A stretch of DNA of 64,000 nt from Caprella mutica (lineage: Eukaryota > Arthropoda > Malacostraca > Amphipoda > Caprellidae), in contig CANNZV010001165.1 of assembly GCA_947561585.1 (NCBI GenBank), positions 186,001 through 250,000 on the forward strand, written 5' to 3'. A model generated the notes under the pieces. It saw nothing but the letters and a program-made list of their open reading frames with translations, was not told where the DNA came from and did no database searches. A program made the position numbers and the translations under genes. This document shows positions 33,801 through 43,632 of this stretch, one piece after another (within the stretch, counting starts at the first letter, position 1; the number at the start of each line of letters is the position of its first letter).

Positions 33801-34950
33801 CTCATTATATTTGGCAAGCTCTGGATAATGCTGCACTTTGAGATGGATAAATCTACAGAGATCAATCAATCTGCTGAGTTCTTCCCTCTGCTCTGAATCT
33901 CGCAGAGGGGCAAGATCCTCCACTCTCCCATATATGTAGCGAGAACTTAGAATTGCTGACCCATAACGCTCATTCAATATATTCCACACCAAATCGACAG
34001 TCGCATCGCTGATATCATATGAGGAAGCCTCGACATAATCTTGAATGATGCTGTGTGGAGCCCCCGATGTGTGGCACATCATAATCTGGAGCTTCTCAAA
34101 GGGGGAAAGAACCACATCCTGCATACGGGTCTTCAACAAACTGCTCCAAGTTTTATAGTTGTCTGCACTTCCCGAATATGGCGATTTGGGGATATGGAAG
34201 AGCTGCTGTTTAAGCAAATAGTTAGCAGCTACATCTGGCTGGCCCAACTGTACCATTCCACTCCCTACCATAGCTTCGCTAAACTGTCGAGGGCGGGCTC
34301 TGTGGAAGGGGGCACCGTGAAGAGGGGCACTGTTGAGAGGGGCACTGTGAAGAGGGGCACTGTAAAGAGGGGCACTGTGAAGAGGGGCACTGTGAAGAGG
34401 GGCACTGTGAAGAGGGGCACTGTGAAGAGGGGCACTGTGAAGAGGGGCACTGTGGAGAGGGGCACTGTGGAGAGGGGCACTGTGGAGAGGGGCACTGTGG
34501 AGAGGGGCACTGTGGAGAGGGGCACTTTGGAGAGGGGCACTTTGGAGAGGGGCACTTTGGAGAGGGACGTCCCGGGAAGAAACGCTGTGGGTTACCCTCG
34601 GAAAGAGCGTACTCCAGTTCACCATCCCACGAGGAGGCTCAGATACTACAACAGCTAGGTTGCCCGTATTGCCCCAGGTTGATGGAAGAGAACACACAAT
34701 CTCCCCACACGCTTCAGCTCCACGGGTCAAATGGGGCACTGCCTCAGACGATGAAACCTGCTCCGTCTCAGTCACCTCCATCACAAATGAGGTGTATCCG
34801 CGCAGTTTATTTCCAATTCCTGCACTCTCAGAGAAAAGAGACATGTTGTCAGGGGTGGTATTAGAGAGTAAGTCCTCATTCATGTCTTCCCTTACTCTAT
34901 TAATCTTGCTGATTTTCCTAAAACATTCGCATTGCATGAGTACCTTGGTG
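30849..34950 (-). CDS. Bel/Pao Gag - protease - reverse transcriptase - RNase H
   Basis: A continuous minus frame. In order: a Pro/Leu/His/Ser repeat of 5-residue units at 34300-34570; the Gag core (DNYKTWSSLLKTRMQDVV, LPEKLRLRWRSYG); a zinc knuckle (CFRCLGDHVARNC, about 33370) with only three residues between the second Cys and the His; an A17-type protease (AILDEQSSTSFID, about 33130); RT (TRLVFDAAACFKG, GLTCDVEHMF, FYVDDGVTS at about 31900); RNase H (HVFTDASIEAIGAVIY, about 31350). The frame runs upstream to 35087, but the true Gag N-terminus is in another frame, so a frameshift lies at about 34920-34950. Proximity of frameshifts to nearly identical LTRs suggests recent loss or sequencing errors. 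Confidence 0.93.
34300..34570 (-). repeat. 15-bp in-frame repeat in the Bel/Pao gag
   Basis: About eighteen copies of a 15-bp unit (plus strand GAGGGGCACTGTGAA and variants) encode SAPLH-type pentapeptides within Gag, without breaking the frame. Copy blocks vary (CTGTGAA, CTGTGGA, CTTTGGA), showing recent expansion by slippage or unequal exchange. Confidence 0.88.
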
Positions 34951-35223
34951 TGAATGTATTTCATCAGATTCTTGCTTGGAGCCAACTTTCTGAAGTCTGT
35001 CACATAACTCATTGGCTTCCCTGAGGTGTTGTCTACGCATAGATTGCATGGTTCTAATATCAGCGTCAGATATCTCTTTGGCATCAACGCTCAAAAGTGC
35101 CTCCAACTTACTCCCCAACTCAAAGAGGTCATCAATTGCTAAATGGGCAGGCCTCGCAATATTTCTACCTAAGGAGGTCCTTAGGGTCACAGGAAGACCA
35201 TCACTGACTGTGCTGTCTTCCAT
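34918..35223 (-). CDS. Bel/Pao Gag N-terminal segment
   Basis: The frame contains the first ATG after the 5' LTR (35223; MEDSTVSDGLPVTLRTSLG), followed by a helical Gag N-terminal region rich in Leu, Glu and Arg (FELGSKLEALLSVDAKE, RRQHLREANELCDRLQKV). It overlaps the longer frame downstream but in a different phase and ends at 34918. Whether the shift is a mutation, an assembly error or a programmed event cannot be decided from one copy. Upstream non-ATG codons that extend the frame to 35250 were not used. Confidence 0.7.
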   Translation of the reverse strand: MEDSTVSDGLPVTLRTSLGRNIARPAHLAIDDLFELGSKLEALLSVDAKEISDADIRTMQSMRRQHLREANELCDRLQKVGSKQESDEIHSHQGTHAMRMF

Positions 35224-35830
35224 CCTTAGACTCAAACTTCCTACTCTCAATCACAAGTGAACTGAAAGCCTAAACTGTGCAAGTGTTCACTACACAAGTG
35301 TTTATCTAAATAACCAATAATCAGTTGCAAACTTGGCAAGCTATACCAGAATTCAAAACTTTGAACGATTTCTCTATAAAACCTATTTTAAACAAACTAA
35401 TTCACTGCACAGTCACTAAACTGCAAAATAGTCAGCTGGAAACCCAATCTTTTATTGGCAAGCTATGCCAGGATTTCAAACATGGGTCACCAGCATGAAA
35501 AATACTTATTTTCAGAATTAATTGATGTAAATGCAATAACCTCAATGAGTATAAATTTTTTTTTTAACTATCAAAGTGAAACCAGTCACACATCTAAAAT
35601 TCCAAAGGCATAAATTCACTTCACAAACACTAATCCGGAACTAACATTGGCAAGCTATGCCACCATATAGAAACTGGGATCATTTATGTTATGAGGATAA
35701 GTCCGGATAAATCAGCTGTATGACGCCAACTAGGCTAACCAAGATAAAGTTACAGGTAACTTACAGAGGGATGATGGGAACTCTTTCATGGGCTGACAGG
35801 CACACACATATGGGGAAGCTAAGTCAAAAC

Positions 35831-36108
35831 TGTAGCTGCGATTCCAGTATAAAAATTCTAATCCATAATATGTTATAAAAAAGGTTACCTAGATTAAAAC
35901 TTTATTATTAAAACAATTTCTAAAACTTATAAAGGAATTAAAACAGGAACATGGCTGAACCAACTTACGACTATAATTTGTCCTTGGAACAGGCGTGTGC
36001 CGGCAGCGCAGTATGAAAGAGAACTAAAAATCTAAAATTGATCTCCGAACACGACTTTTAAAAACGAGTGTTTCGTGAATGCAAAATAAAATTAACTTGC
36101 GCAGCACA
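35831..36108 (-). repeat. Bel/Pao 5' LTR (278 bp)
   Basis: Plus-strand ends are TGTAGCTGCGATTCC and GCGCAGCACA. It lacks the 72-bp segment present in the other LTR and otherwise differs at two positions (ATAATATG against ATAAAATG, and TTATTATT against TTATTAGT). Confidence 0.9.
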
Positions 36109-36440
36109 CACTCAAATAAATAAAAAAGATATATAAACGAAAGCGTTTTAGTAATGCAATAGACACCATATCGATACATACATCTAAATTAAAAATATTT
36201 ATTAACTGATACCTATATTTATATTGATACCGATATACAGTATTCAGTACTCTTTCTAAATGATATTTCACTTATTGTTTCTAAATAGTAGCGATAAAGA
36301 AAAATCTGATCTTTCAAATACATTATAATTCGGTTGTCGATGCAACACTATTCTGATCATAAATGGAATGAAATTTTAGATATCTATTCTAAAACGGAAT
36401 TCAATAATATAATAGATATCTATTTTCTGGTGTTGTTTCG

Positions 36441-37527
36441 GTACTAGGACAAAATGCCTACGGACAAAATGCCTACGTACAAAATGCCTACAGACAAAAT
36501 GCCTAACGGACAGAATGCCTAACGGACAAAATGCCTTAAGGACAAAATGCCTAACGGACAAAATGCCTAACAGACAAAATGCCTAACGGACAAAATGCCT
36601 AAAATACAAAATATATGATTAAAGAAAATGGAAATTGTAAAATAATGACGTAAAAGGATGTTGCAAAGTGAATAGAAGAATTAACTCCATATTTAAATAA
36701 AAGGACAGAATAGAAAACATTGAAGTGATATCTGTAATGGATTGATTATTAGGTAGTAAATAAAGAACAGAATACATTATATTGTAATATAACTTATCAT
36801 AATTGAACATCAAATAATATTTTTTTAAATTTATGTAAAACATAAGCAAAAAAAATGTATACTACGTCCCAGTTACATCCCATAAAGAATACTGAATTTT
36901 TTCCATCGGAACTTCTAATACTATAAAGGTAGTTGAATAAAACAAATATTGGTGGCATTTTTTACAAGCAGAGTATATTAAATGCATGTCAGTACTAACT
37001 TATATAAACAATGTAATTACTTAACTTGCTTTAGAATATCAAAAGCAACTATAAACATCACTATAGATTGAAGATGATTATAGCTATCTAAAAGAATAAA
37101 CAATATTAAAAAAATGAAATAGCATAAGATGATTATAGACATCTTTAAAAAGATGAAAATAGAAGATGATTATAGATATCCAATAAAAATGGCAAGATGT
37201 AGGAAGATTATTTTTTAGAGCAATTTGATAAATAGAGCAAACACTTTAGTGATAAATCACAAACACAGTGAAATGAAATAAGAGAGTGTTTACACTAAGC
37301 ATGCTGAGTTACAAATGTTCATATTCAATGTGAAAGTGATTTAATAAACTATCTCTGACACAAAACTCTTTGTTTCCACTTGGTCTAAATTATTTTAAAT
37401 TTTGTCCACAACTTCAATATTTGAAATAAATATAAATGCATTTTACGCATTTTGTCTGTTAGGCATTTTGTCCGTTAGGCATTTTGTCCGTTAGGCATTT
37501 TGTCCGTAGGCATTTTGTCCGCGCACG
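36441..37527. mobile_element. Foldback element F3 with arrays of a GGACAAAATGCCTAAC unit
   Basis: The left array (36447-36605) has about ten copies and the inverted right array (37447-37522) about five copies of GGACAAAATGCCTAAC. GTTGTTTCG is duplicated exactly at 36432-36440 and 37528-37536 (9 bp). The ends read GTACTAGGACAAAATG and, reversed, CGTGCGCGGACAAAATG. The 840-bp centre is AT-rich with degenerate AAGATGATTATAGA repeats at 37065-37175, and no coding sequence. It sits inside element C. Confidence 0.88.
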
Positions 37528-37759
37528 GTTGTTTCGATAAGTATTAAACGATTTCTGATTAGAAAATAAACGATGCGGACTAGAGTGAAGATTTTTGGAT
37601 ACTAATGGTAGAAACAAATTAGATTTCTAAACAGTCAAATAAATTGATACATTCAGTTAGAAATCTAATTTAAGTGTATTCCATATATATTACTGGCATG
37701 CGAATTAGACACAACTCGATATCGAATAGATTCGAACATGTTTGCTGGGTATGTATCTC

Positions 37760-39288
37760 TAATACTATTAACCTAGATGATTGATTTTTACTGTAAAAGA
37801 TACACCAAGAAATGGGCATCACATGGTAAACTGTTTAGGAAGTAATAATTCATATTTTTTATTTTACTACAGTTTTCCCAAAAAGTGTCAAAAAACCGTT
37901 TTGCCCCGTGTACGGGGCAAAACGGCAATCATGCGGGGCAAAACGGACACGGGGTGCCACTTTGCCCCCTTTATTACATTTTAAATGTATTATCTACGAA
38001 AGTTAAAGAAAAACAAATTTTGAATAATATATATTTATGTATATCCTGAAACAGGCTATGACATTGGCCATTTGAAACTATACATTTATAGTGTTGACTG
38101 TTTTTATATACTGTATATCTTAAGTCTTAACTAGTCAAACTTATCTTATATTCAATTCAATGTCAAATAGAGATTCTTCTATTACTTCTGTAGCTAAAAA
38201 ATCCTCCACAATAAACTCCTCTTAATTATATTGTCAAATATCAGTGTTTTAATACAATTGACAGCTCTCTCAGATAAAGCAGTTTTCAAAAGGTCTGGTC
38301 CAAAGATCCCAGCCGTGTCATATATGGTCATACTTTAGCCAGGATTGTTCATTATCCAGTTATCAGCAAAAGAGTTGTATGAGCTCTTCAACGATTAGAT
38401 TTAGTAAACATCGAGCGGTTGCATTTTATGAGAAGAATGAGGTAGTGAAGTTAATAGCTCAAATCCATTGTCTCGAGAAAAGTTGATTGCATCCAGACAC
38501 TGTGGTTTCCAAACAGTATGATCATCTTTTTAAGTTAATTAGAAGATCCAGTTGATTTCGTCAAGTGTTGAAGCCATTTAAGAAAGAGACCTCCATCTTC
38601 CTGAATCACTGACATCCTCCATGGATCCTAGAGGAGCTCCTGTCATGAAAGTATCTCTCTTTTTTTTTTTTCTTGGAAATATGAACATTGGTGATATTAA
38701 AGATCCTAATGAATCACAAAACTGACCAATTCACCTCTTTCGACACTCGTTATCTTACAAATCTGCTCATCATCTTTCTTAGCCACCAATTTGGTGGGAT
38801 TTTGATCCGTTGTAATTAATTCCGGTTTCATCCATGTTCTATATTTTTGTTAATTTAAGTTTATTCAAAATTTTCACATATATTTTAAAAAATAGATCAA
38901 CTTTTGAATTGTTAAATCCAATCAAACGAACCCTGCTAGTTGCCTTTGATTTGCCGATGATAACTAAGATTGTAGCTTCTAATAAATGAATTGAACCAAT
39001 TGACGCCTGCCTTTTTTGATTCCTTATTGAAAGATTGTTTGACATTACTACGGTCTGCTCTATCCAAGGCAAAATTACACCATGGTTATTTAGTCAAAGC
39101 AAACGGTTTTGCATAGATGTAACCTAATTTATAATTTGTAACTCCACATTACTTGAAAGAACGCAATCATTCGTCCAAGATGTGGTACTCATGGTGAATT
39201 AACTTTGCCATCATAAAGCCTGCTTAACGTACTGTAGTATGAATACATTTTTTTAACCTATAGACTGCATTCTAGTTGTTTTCATCTT
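37760..39288. other. AT-rich region with F8-type motif at its left end, no gene
   Basis: At 37896-37980 are repeats of GGGGCAAAACGG, including a perfect 14-bp inverted repeat CCGTTTTGCCCCGT with a 2-base loop (37896-37925). A related block, ACGGGGCAAAACGGCACCCC, lies at about 39466-39515. They may be the two ends of one more foldback (F8), but boundaries and target duplications are not clear. The sequence between holds only short frames. Confidence 0.45.
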
Positions 39289-39376
39289 CCCTATAAACAA
39301 CGTATATCGATTCGATTGCCTGGGATCTCGAATCGATTGATTGTTCCATCGAATCAACAGACCGTTGTTTGTAGGG
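39289..39376. mobile_element. 88-bp MITE with CCCTATAAACAACG ends
   Basis: CCCTATAAACAACG at the left is matched by CGTTGTTTGTAGGG at the right, and inner sequence (ATCGATTCGA) is also inverted. TT is duplicated (39287-39288, 39377-39378). A further copy of the terminus, CGTTGTTTATAGGGG, occurs at about 41860-41874. The CCC...AAACA pattern with a TT duplication resembles E1 and C. Confidence 0.6.
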
Positions 39377-40094
39377 TTATACTATTGCACCATTATGAAC
39401 AAGGAAAATAAATGTTAATTGTAAAAAAAGTTCTAAAATTTCCTTATTAGTACATAATTAGTTTTACGGGGCAAAACGGCACCCCTAGCCGCTTTGCCCC
39501 CACATACCGTGGCCTCATTGTCCCAAATGACGCGCCATTTTAATTTTGAAAAAAAATATTATTTAAAAATACTTTTTTCATTGTATTTATATACAGAAAA
39601 TGAAGTAAATAGATAATACTATGCATTTGATTATGAAATATCTTGAAATATTACACTTGACAGAATTCAAACACTACTCAGTGACATCTAAAAGTTATAT
39701 CAAAATGACTTAAAATAAATTTATCATCGTAACTTAGCGAAATATCTCCACACCCTCACAAAACTAACTACACTGAAGCAATTAGGACACCGGAGAACAT
39801 ATAGAAGGTATCTAGCTTCTGTAATATTTTGGAAAATAACCAGGGGTGCCTTTTGACCCCGGGTTGCCACCCCAGTAAACAATGCAGCATCGAAATGACG
39901 TCATCTGGATAGAAGGCTTTTCTCGAAATGAATTCAAAAATAGAGCTAGAATCCGCTTTCTGACATCGTTTTGGCTTCGATTCGAAGATGCCGTGCACCA
40001 CTAGACGGCATCGACAATACGTGTATTTCGAGATGAAAAGTCACAAATTATGCGTCGATTAGAAATTAATAAAAAGAAGCAAATCTTTGCTACT

Positions 40095-41290
40095 AACATA
40101 GGGAATCTTTATCGAACCGATTATATATCTAATATGCTTCGAAAACGATATCCACTCAATATCCAATAAGCAAATAAATTCAAAAATTAAAATTGAATCT
40201 TTTACTTAATTGCATATAATTTACTTAGGTTGAGTACATATCAATTTAAATAAATAATGTTAAATACAAACTAAATGGGAAGAAATTAAGTGACTTGTCC
40301 TGGTATCGAACCTGCATCCATGCAGATATCGCGCGGTCAGGTACATGTATCTTTGCTCTGTGCTACCGTAATAAAAAATAATAAATTTGATATTAAACCA
40401 CTTGGAGATATTTTGAGATATTTTAAAGTGAATATTACTATATAGACAAACACCGCTTTAATAACCAAAATCACCACTTATTCTTATTACAAATTGTACA
40501 TAATAAGATTGTCAATTTTTTTTATAAAATTGTAACTCCTTAAAGGTCCTCTCCAGGCTCCGGGAAAAAAATGAGTTTATAACATAATATTATAGAACTA
40601 AGGTCTACGATCATTATTCTGCAAACAGCATACAATTCTGTTTAGTATATATTTTATAATTTGTTTTTAAAGTTTTTTAATACTCTGTGAGCAACAATTG
40701 AGCGAATCACTAATCTGATGCTCAAGAAGAAGATTGTACACTCTTCGTTTTGATTTCAAATTTGAATTTATAATCAAATCATGCGTTTTCGGCCTTTATT
40801 TTAGATATTAATTTTTTCCTAAAGTATATAAACGACTAAACGTTTCTATTATAAGTTCATTCAATTTTATACCTTTATACGAATATTAAATCGATTTATT
40901 AAACCTAATACCTAGTTGACAATCAAATGGTGTACATTCTTCTTCTTCAGGCTGAAAATTTTTTAAATTAGAAAGTCGGAAGTAAAGTAGGTTTTGTAGA
41001 GTTTTGATTATAAAAATATTTAAAAGCATATAAAATTAAAAATATGCTAATAAATTCGATGCGGTTTGCAGCAAAATGATAAGAAACATTAGCCTCGTTA
41101 AATAAAGCAATAAAAATATTTGATTGGAGAGGACCTTTAAAGTTTCATTCTCTATGAGTTCAAGTTAAAGAAAATGTTTTGAGGCCATGACTTAGGCTTA
41201 GCCAAATAAAGATGAAAGCTCTGTGATGAAATTTCAATGAATAAATTAAAATTTGACCATAGATTAAGTCTCACTCAGTATATATAGGTG
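40095..41290. mobile_element. Element E1, partial third copy
   Basis: From ACATAGGGAATC to CTCACTCAGTATATATAGG the sequence follows the first half of E1 (compare 22165-22290 and 23625-24095). The CCCAGCAAACA terminus is missing on the left. It is interrupted by a TTAA MITE at 40544-41136. It also carries a tRNA-like stretch (GGTTCGATACCAGG on the minus strand, about 40300). Confidence 0.8.
40544..41136. mobile_element. TTAA MITE, family M1, copy 3
   Basis: A 593-bp copy starting AGGTCCTCTCCAGGCTCC and ending GATTGGAGAGGACCT, with TTAA at 40540-40543 and 41137-41140. The same place in E1 at about 23935 reads AACTCCTTAAAAATTTCG without the MITE, a direct empty-site proof that one TTAA became two. 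Confidence 0.92.
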
Positions 41291-41304
41291 AGTAATTAGT
41301 TCAC

Positions 41305-41505
41305 TCGAGTAATGAAGGACCTGAGTTATGAAATGCACCGCGGAGTTATGAAGTATTTTCAAATTTGTTTCAATTATATAAAACGATATACGTCATGAAT
41401 TTCGTTCCAGTTCTCACTCAAAGACCGTATTTTTCTCCAAGATTTTAATCATAGAAAAGAATCAGTGTCCCTGAGTTATGAAGAGGCTTTGAGTTATGAA
41501 GAAAC
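41305..41505. repeat. Scattered GAGTTATGAAG repeats
   Basis: GAGTTATGAA occurs at about 41320, 41344, 41474 and 41490 with 15-20-bp spacing within each pair. Style and spacing resemble the short-unit arrays, but no inverted arrangement is visible. Confidence 0.4.
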
Positions 41506-41933
41506 AAAAATTTAATAACTCAGGAGTTTCACTGTATTTTTATAAGACTAAAACAGACGGCAGAAAATATGAGACTCATAACAACTTTTCTATAACTTTT
41601 TACACGCATCGAATACACATCGTTTTTATATCTAGATTTATGCATCGTTTTCATAGAAAAATATCTGTCTATCGATTTCGTTACTAATTTTCGATGTATT
41701 AAAATATATTTTGATTCGACATCTAAAATAGAAGGAGATTTATGATGACGATTTCAGGTTTTTTTCATGTATTGATTCGATTAAAATTAATTAATTAATT
41801 TAGACATCCGCTGTCCCATCTTTGAATTCGACACAAAAAGATATATCGAATCGATAGACCGTTGTTTATAGGGGCTTTGCCCCATGCTACCCTAATACAC
41901 TAAGATCTCTCTCAGAAATTGGTGTTTCAAAAA

Positions 41934-42600
41934 GCGCCATCTGGATTTGAAAGCGGGAGCTAAAGCAACAACAACATTTTGGTGTTAATCAAAACATTGA
42001 AAAGTTTCAGTGTTCAGGCAGAAGTCAACAGAAAAGTTATTTACTTATTTTTTTCTTATTGAAAGCTTGTTTCAGTTGAACATTGAAACCACAGAACATT
42101 GAATAGAAGAAGAAGTGTAGATCCCATTATATTACTCTTGAGTGCCGTTTACAGTGACGTCACTTAAACTAGAACCACTCAGCCAATCAGAGGCTTCGTT
42201 TCACCAGTTCTGTTTGAGTCCGTATTTTGAATGCGTATTACAACCGAAATGGTGTCAGTTTGTGTTTGTTGCAAAGAAGATTATTTCATTATTGCTTAGT
42301 AGCTGGGCTATAGAATATAGATAATCGTGTACATAATTTGGTAGGAAAATATGACTCCCAGCAAAGATAATGAGCTGAGGTAGAATGCACGCTCAAACAG
42401 TTTTCGAGAGAGTGTTTATAGTGACGTCAGCGATCAATGGACGTGATTGGTTGAAATTTTACGACAGTGTACACCATGTGTACACGTTCGATCTGAGCTT
42501 CTTCTTATTCAATGTTCTGTGATTGAAACTTTCAATGTTTTTATCAACACCAAATGTTTTTGTTTCTTTAGTTCCCGCTTTCAAATCCAGATGTCGCCAC
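41934..42600. mobile_element. Foldback element carrying CRE and CCAAT motifs
   Basis: GCGCCATCTGGATTTGAAAG on the left is matched by CTTTCAAATCCAGATGTCGC on the right, and inverted homology continues inwards. Both arms hold a TGACGTCA (CRE) next to a CCAAT/ATTGG box: GTGACGTCACTTAAAC with CAGCCAATCAGAG near 42155-42190, and GTGACGTCAGCGATC with GTGATTGGTT near 42420-42450. An inverted related copy lies at 47900-48190. The frame ending 42686 starts at the edge and is not convincing as a gene. Confidence 0.55.
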
Positions 42601-42689
42601 AACGTACTTTTGATACAGAAATATGGGAGAGTATAGATGTACCTACTTCTCCTGATGATGAATTGGATATCAATTTGAAAGCTTGAGTA

Positions 42690-43630
42690 TAATAAAAAAA
42701 ATTGTCAACGCTGAGTCTACTAATCCTTTCAAGAGTATAGTGTATATCTTACTGTAGCTATAGAATCTTTGGTTTGGTTACATTCTTCGAAAAATTGGTA
42801 AGATTTGAAATTAATAGGAATTAGAAAATTGTAATTTAAGAATTTAATATTATGTATTTTCATAGTAGTACCTTTTGCTTTTATCACCAACCCGAATTTA
42901 AATGAAAGTAATCAAATTGTTTACTTACTTCTTTTTTTAGGTTTGGGGACTCTGTCCATGTGCCTATTTTTAATGTTTATTGTAAATTTACAGTTGCCTA
43001 TACGGCTATTAGACCTACCTAGTTAGTAATTGTTAAAATAGTTCAATTTTTGAAGGGAAGTTGCTACCTACTGTCGAGGATCTTTTCGATGTAGTCTAGT
43101 TACCGTGTCAAATGTCAGTTTGAATAACATGATAACAACTGTGAAAAGTTCGTTCCTAGTTAGCCTAGAGACCTAGTTACTTTCTATCGAAAATTGATTA
43201 AGTTTGTTATCGGCTACTGTTTATTTACCTATAAGGTAATATAGTTAGGTACATACTTACCTAGCTAATATGCAATTGAAAAATTGATATCTTCGAAGAT
43301 CCTGCAATAATGGTACTATTATAGTAGGTAGCTACCTAGATCCCGGGTATAAATTATGTTTAGCCTTTTAGGATGGACAGGATGGTGCCATGCAAAAAAA
43401 AAATATATATATTAGAGTTGATTCCGGCGGCCTCGTCTGAGACTTTATTCTGAAAAGCACTACCTAACTACTACAAAAGAGACAGTTGTTTAAAACTTTA
43501 AATAGGTATTCTAATTTCCATCCTCTTGGGACTCTTCCCAGTTTGTTGAAACTAGGAGTTAATATGTTAGACTGTTAGTAGAGATCTCTTTTTCTGTTCT
43601 CAGAAAAATGATTTGTATAGCCTTGCTAGG
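42690..43630. other. No gene recognised
   Basis: AT-rich with TACCTA-rich stretches (43000-43340). No long frame, terminal repeat or RNA gene was identified on either strand. Confidence 0.4.
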
Positions 43631-43632
43631 TG

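Larger units (their letters stand above)
28743..36108 (-). mobile_element. Bel/Pao LTR retrotransposon
   Basis: The whole 7.37-kb element is flanked by the 5-bp duplication CACTC (28738-28742, 36109-36113). LTRs lie at 28743-29092 (3' LTR in gene orientation) and 35831-36108 (5' LTR). Over their shared roughly 275 bp I count two substitutions, so the insertion is recent. A purine-rich tract (AGGTAGGGAG, minus strand) adjoins the 3' LTR and fits a polypurine tract. I could not identify a primer-binding site. Order on the minus strand is Gag, protease, RT, RNase H, integrase. No envelope-like gene is present. Confidence 0.93.
28374..37749. mobile_element. Element C (CCCAGCAAACATA terminus), host of a Bel/Pao retrotransposon and foldback F3
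   Basis: The ends CCCAGCAAACATAGTCG and CGAACATGTTTGCTGGG match those of E1, and TA is duplicated outside (28372-28373, 37750-37751). Its own sequence is about 0.9 kb: 28374-28737, 36114-36440 and 37537-37749. It contains about three tandem units of 236 bp, marked by GCAACACTCAAATAAAT at about 28499, 28735 and 36343. The Bel/Pao element landed at one of these. No transposase is present. Confidence 0.75.

Noticed and set aside
34041..34658. Plus-strand 205-codon frame
   Set aside because: Antisense shadow of the Bel/Pao gag repeat; its repetitive product only mirrors the 15-bp unit.
28743..36108. Endogenous retrovirus with an envelope gene
   Set aside because: Domain order and protease/integrase type are Bel/Pao. 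No third reading frame with a signal peptide or membrane anchor lies between integrase and the 3' LTR (29093-29316).
42447..42686. 79-codon frame ending in an acidic tail
   Set aside because: It starts inside a foldback arm and only the last about 30 codons lie outside. No splice or homology support.
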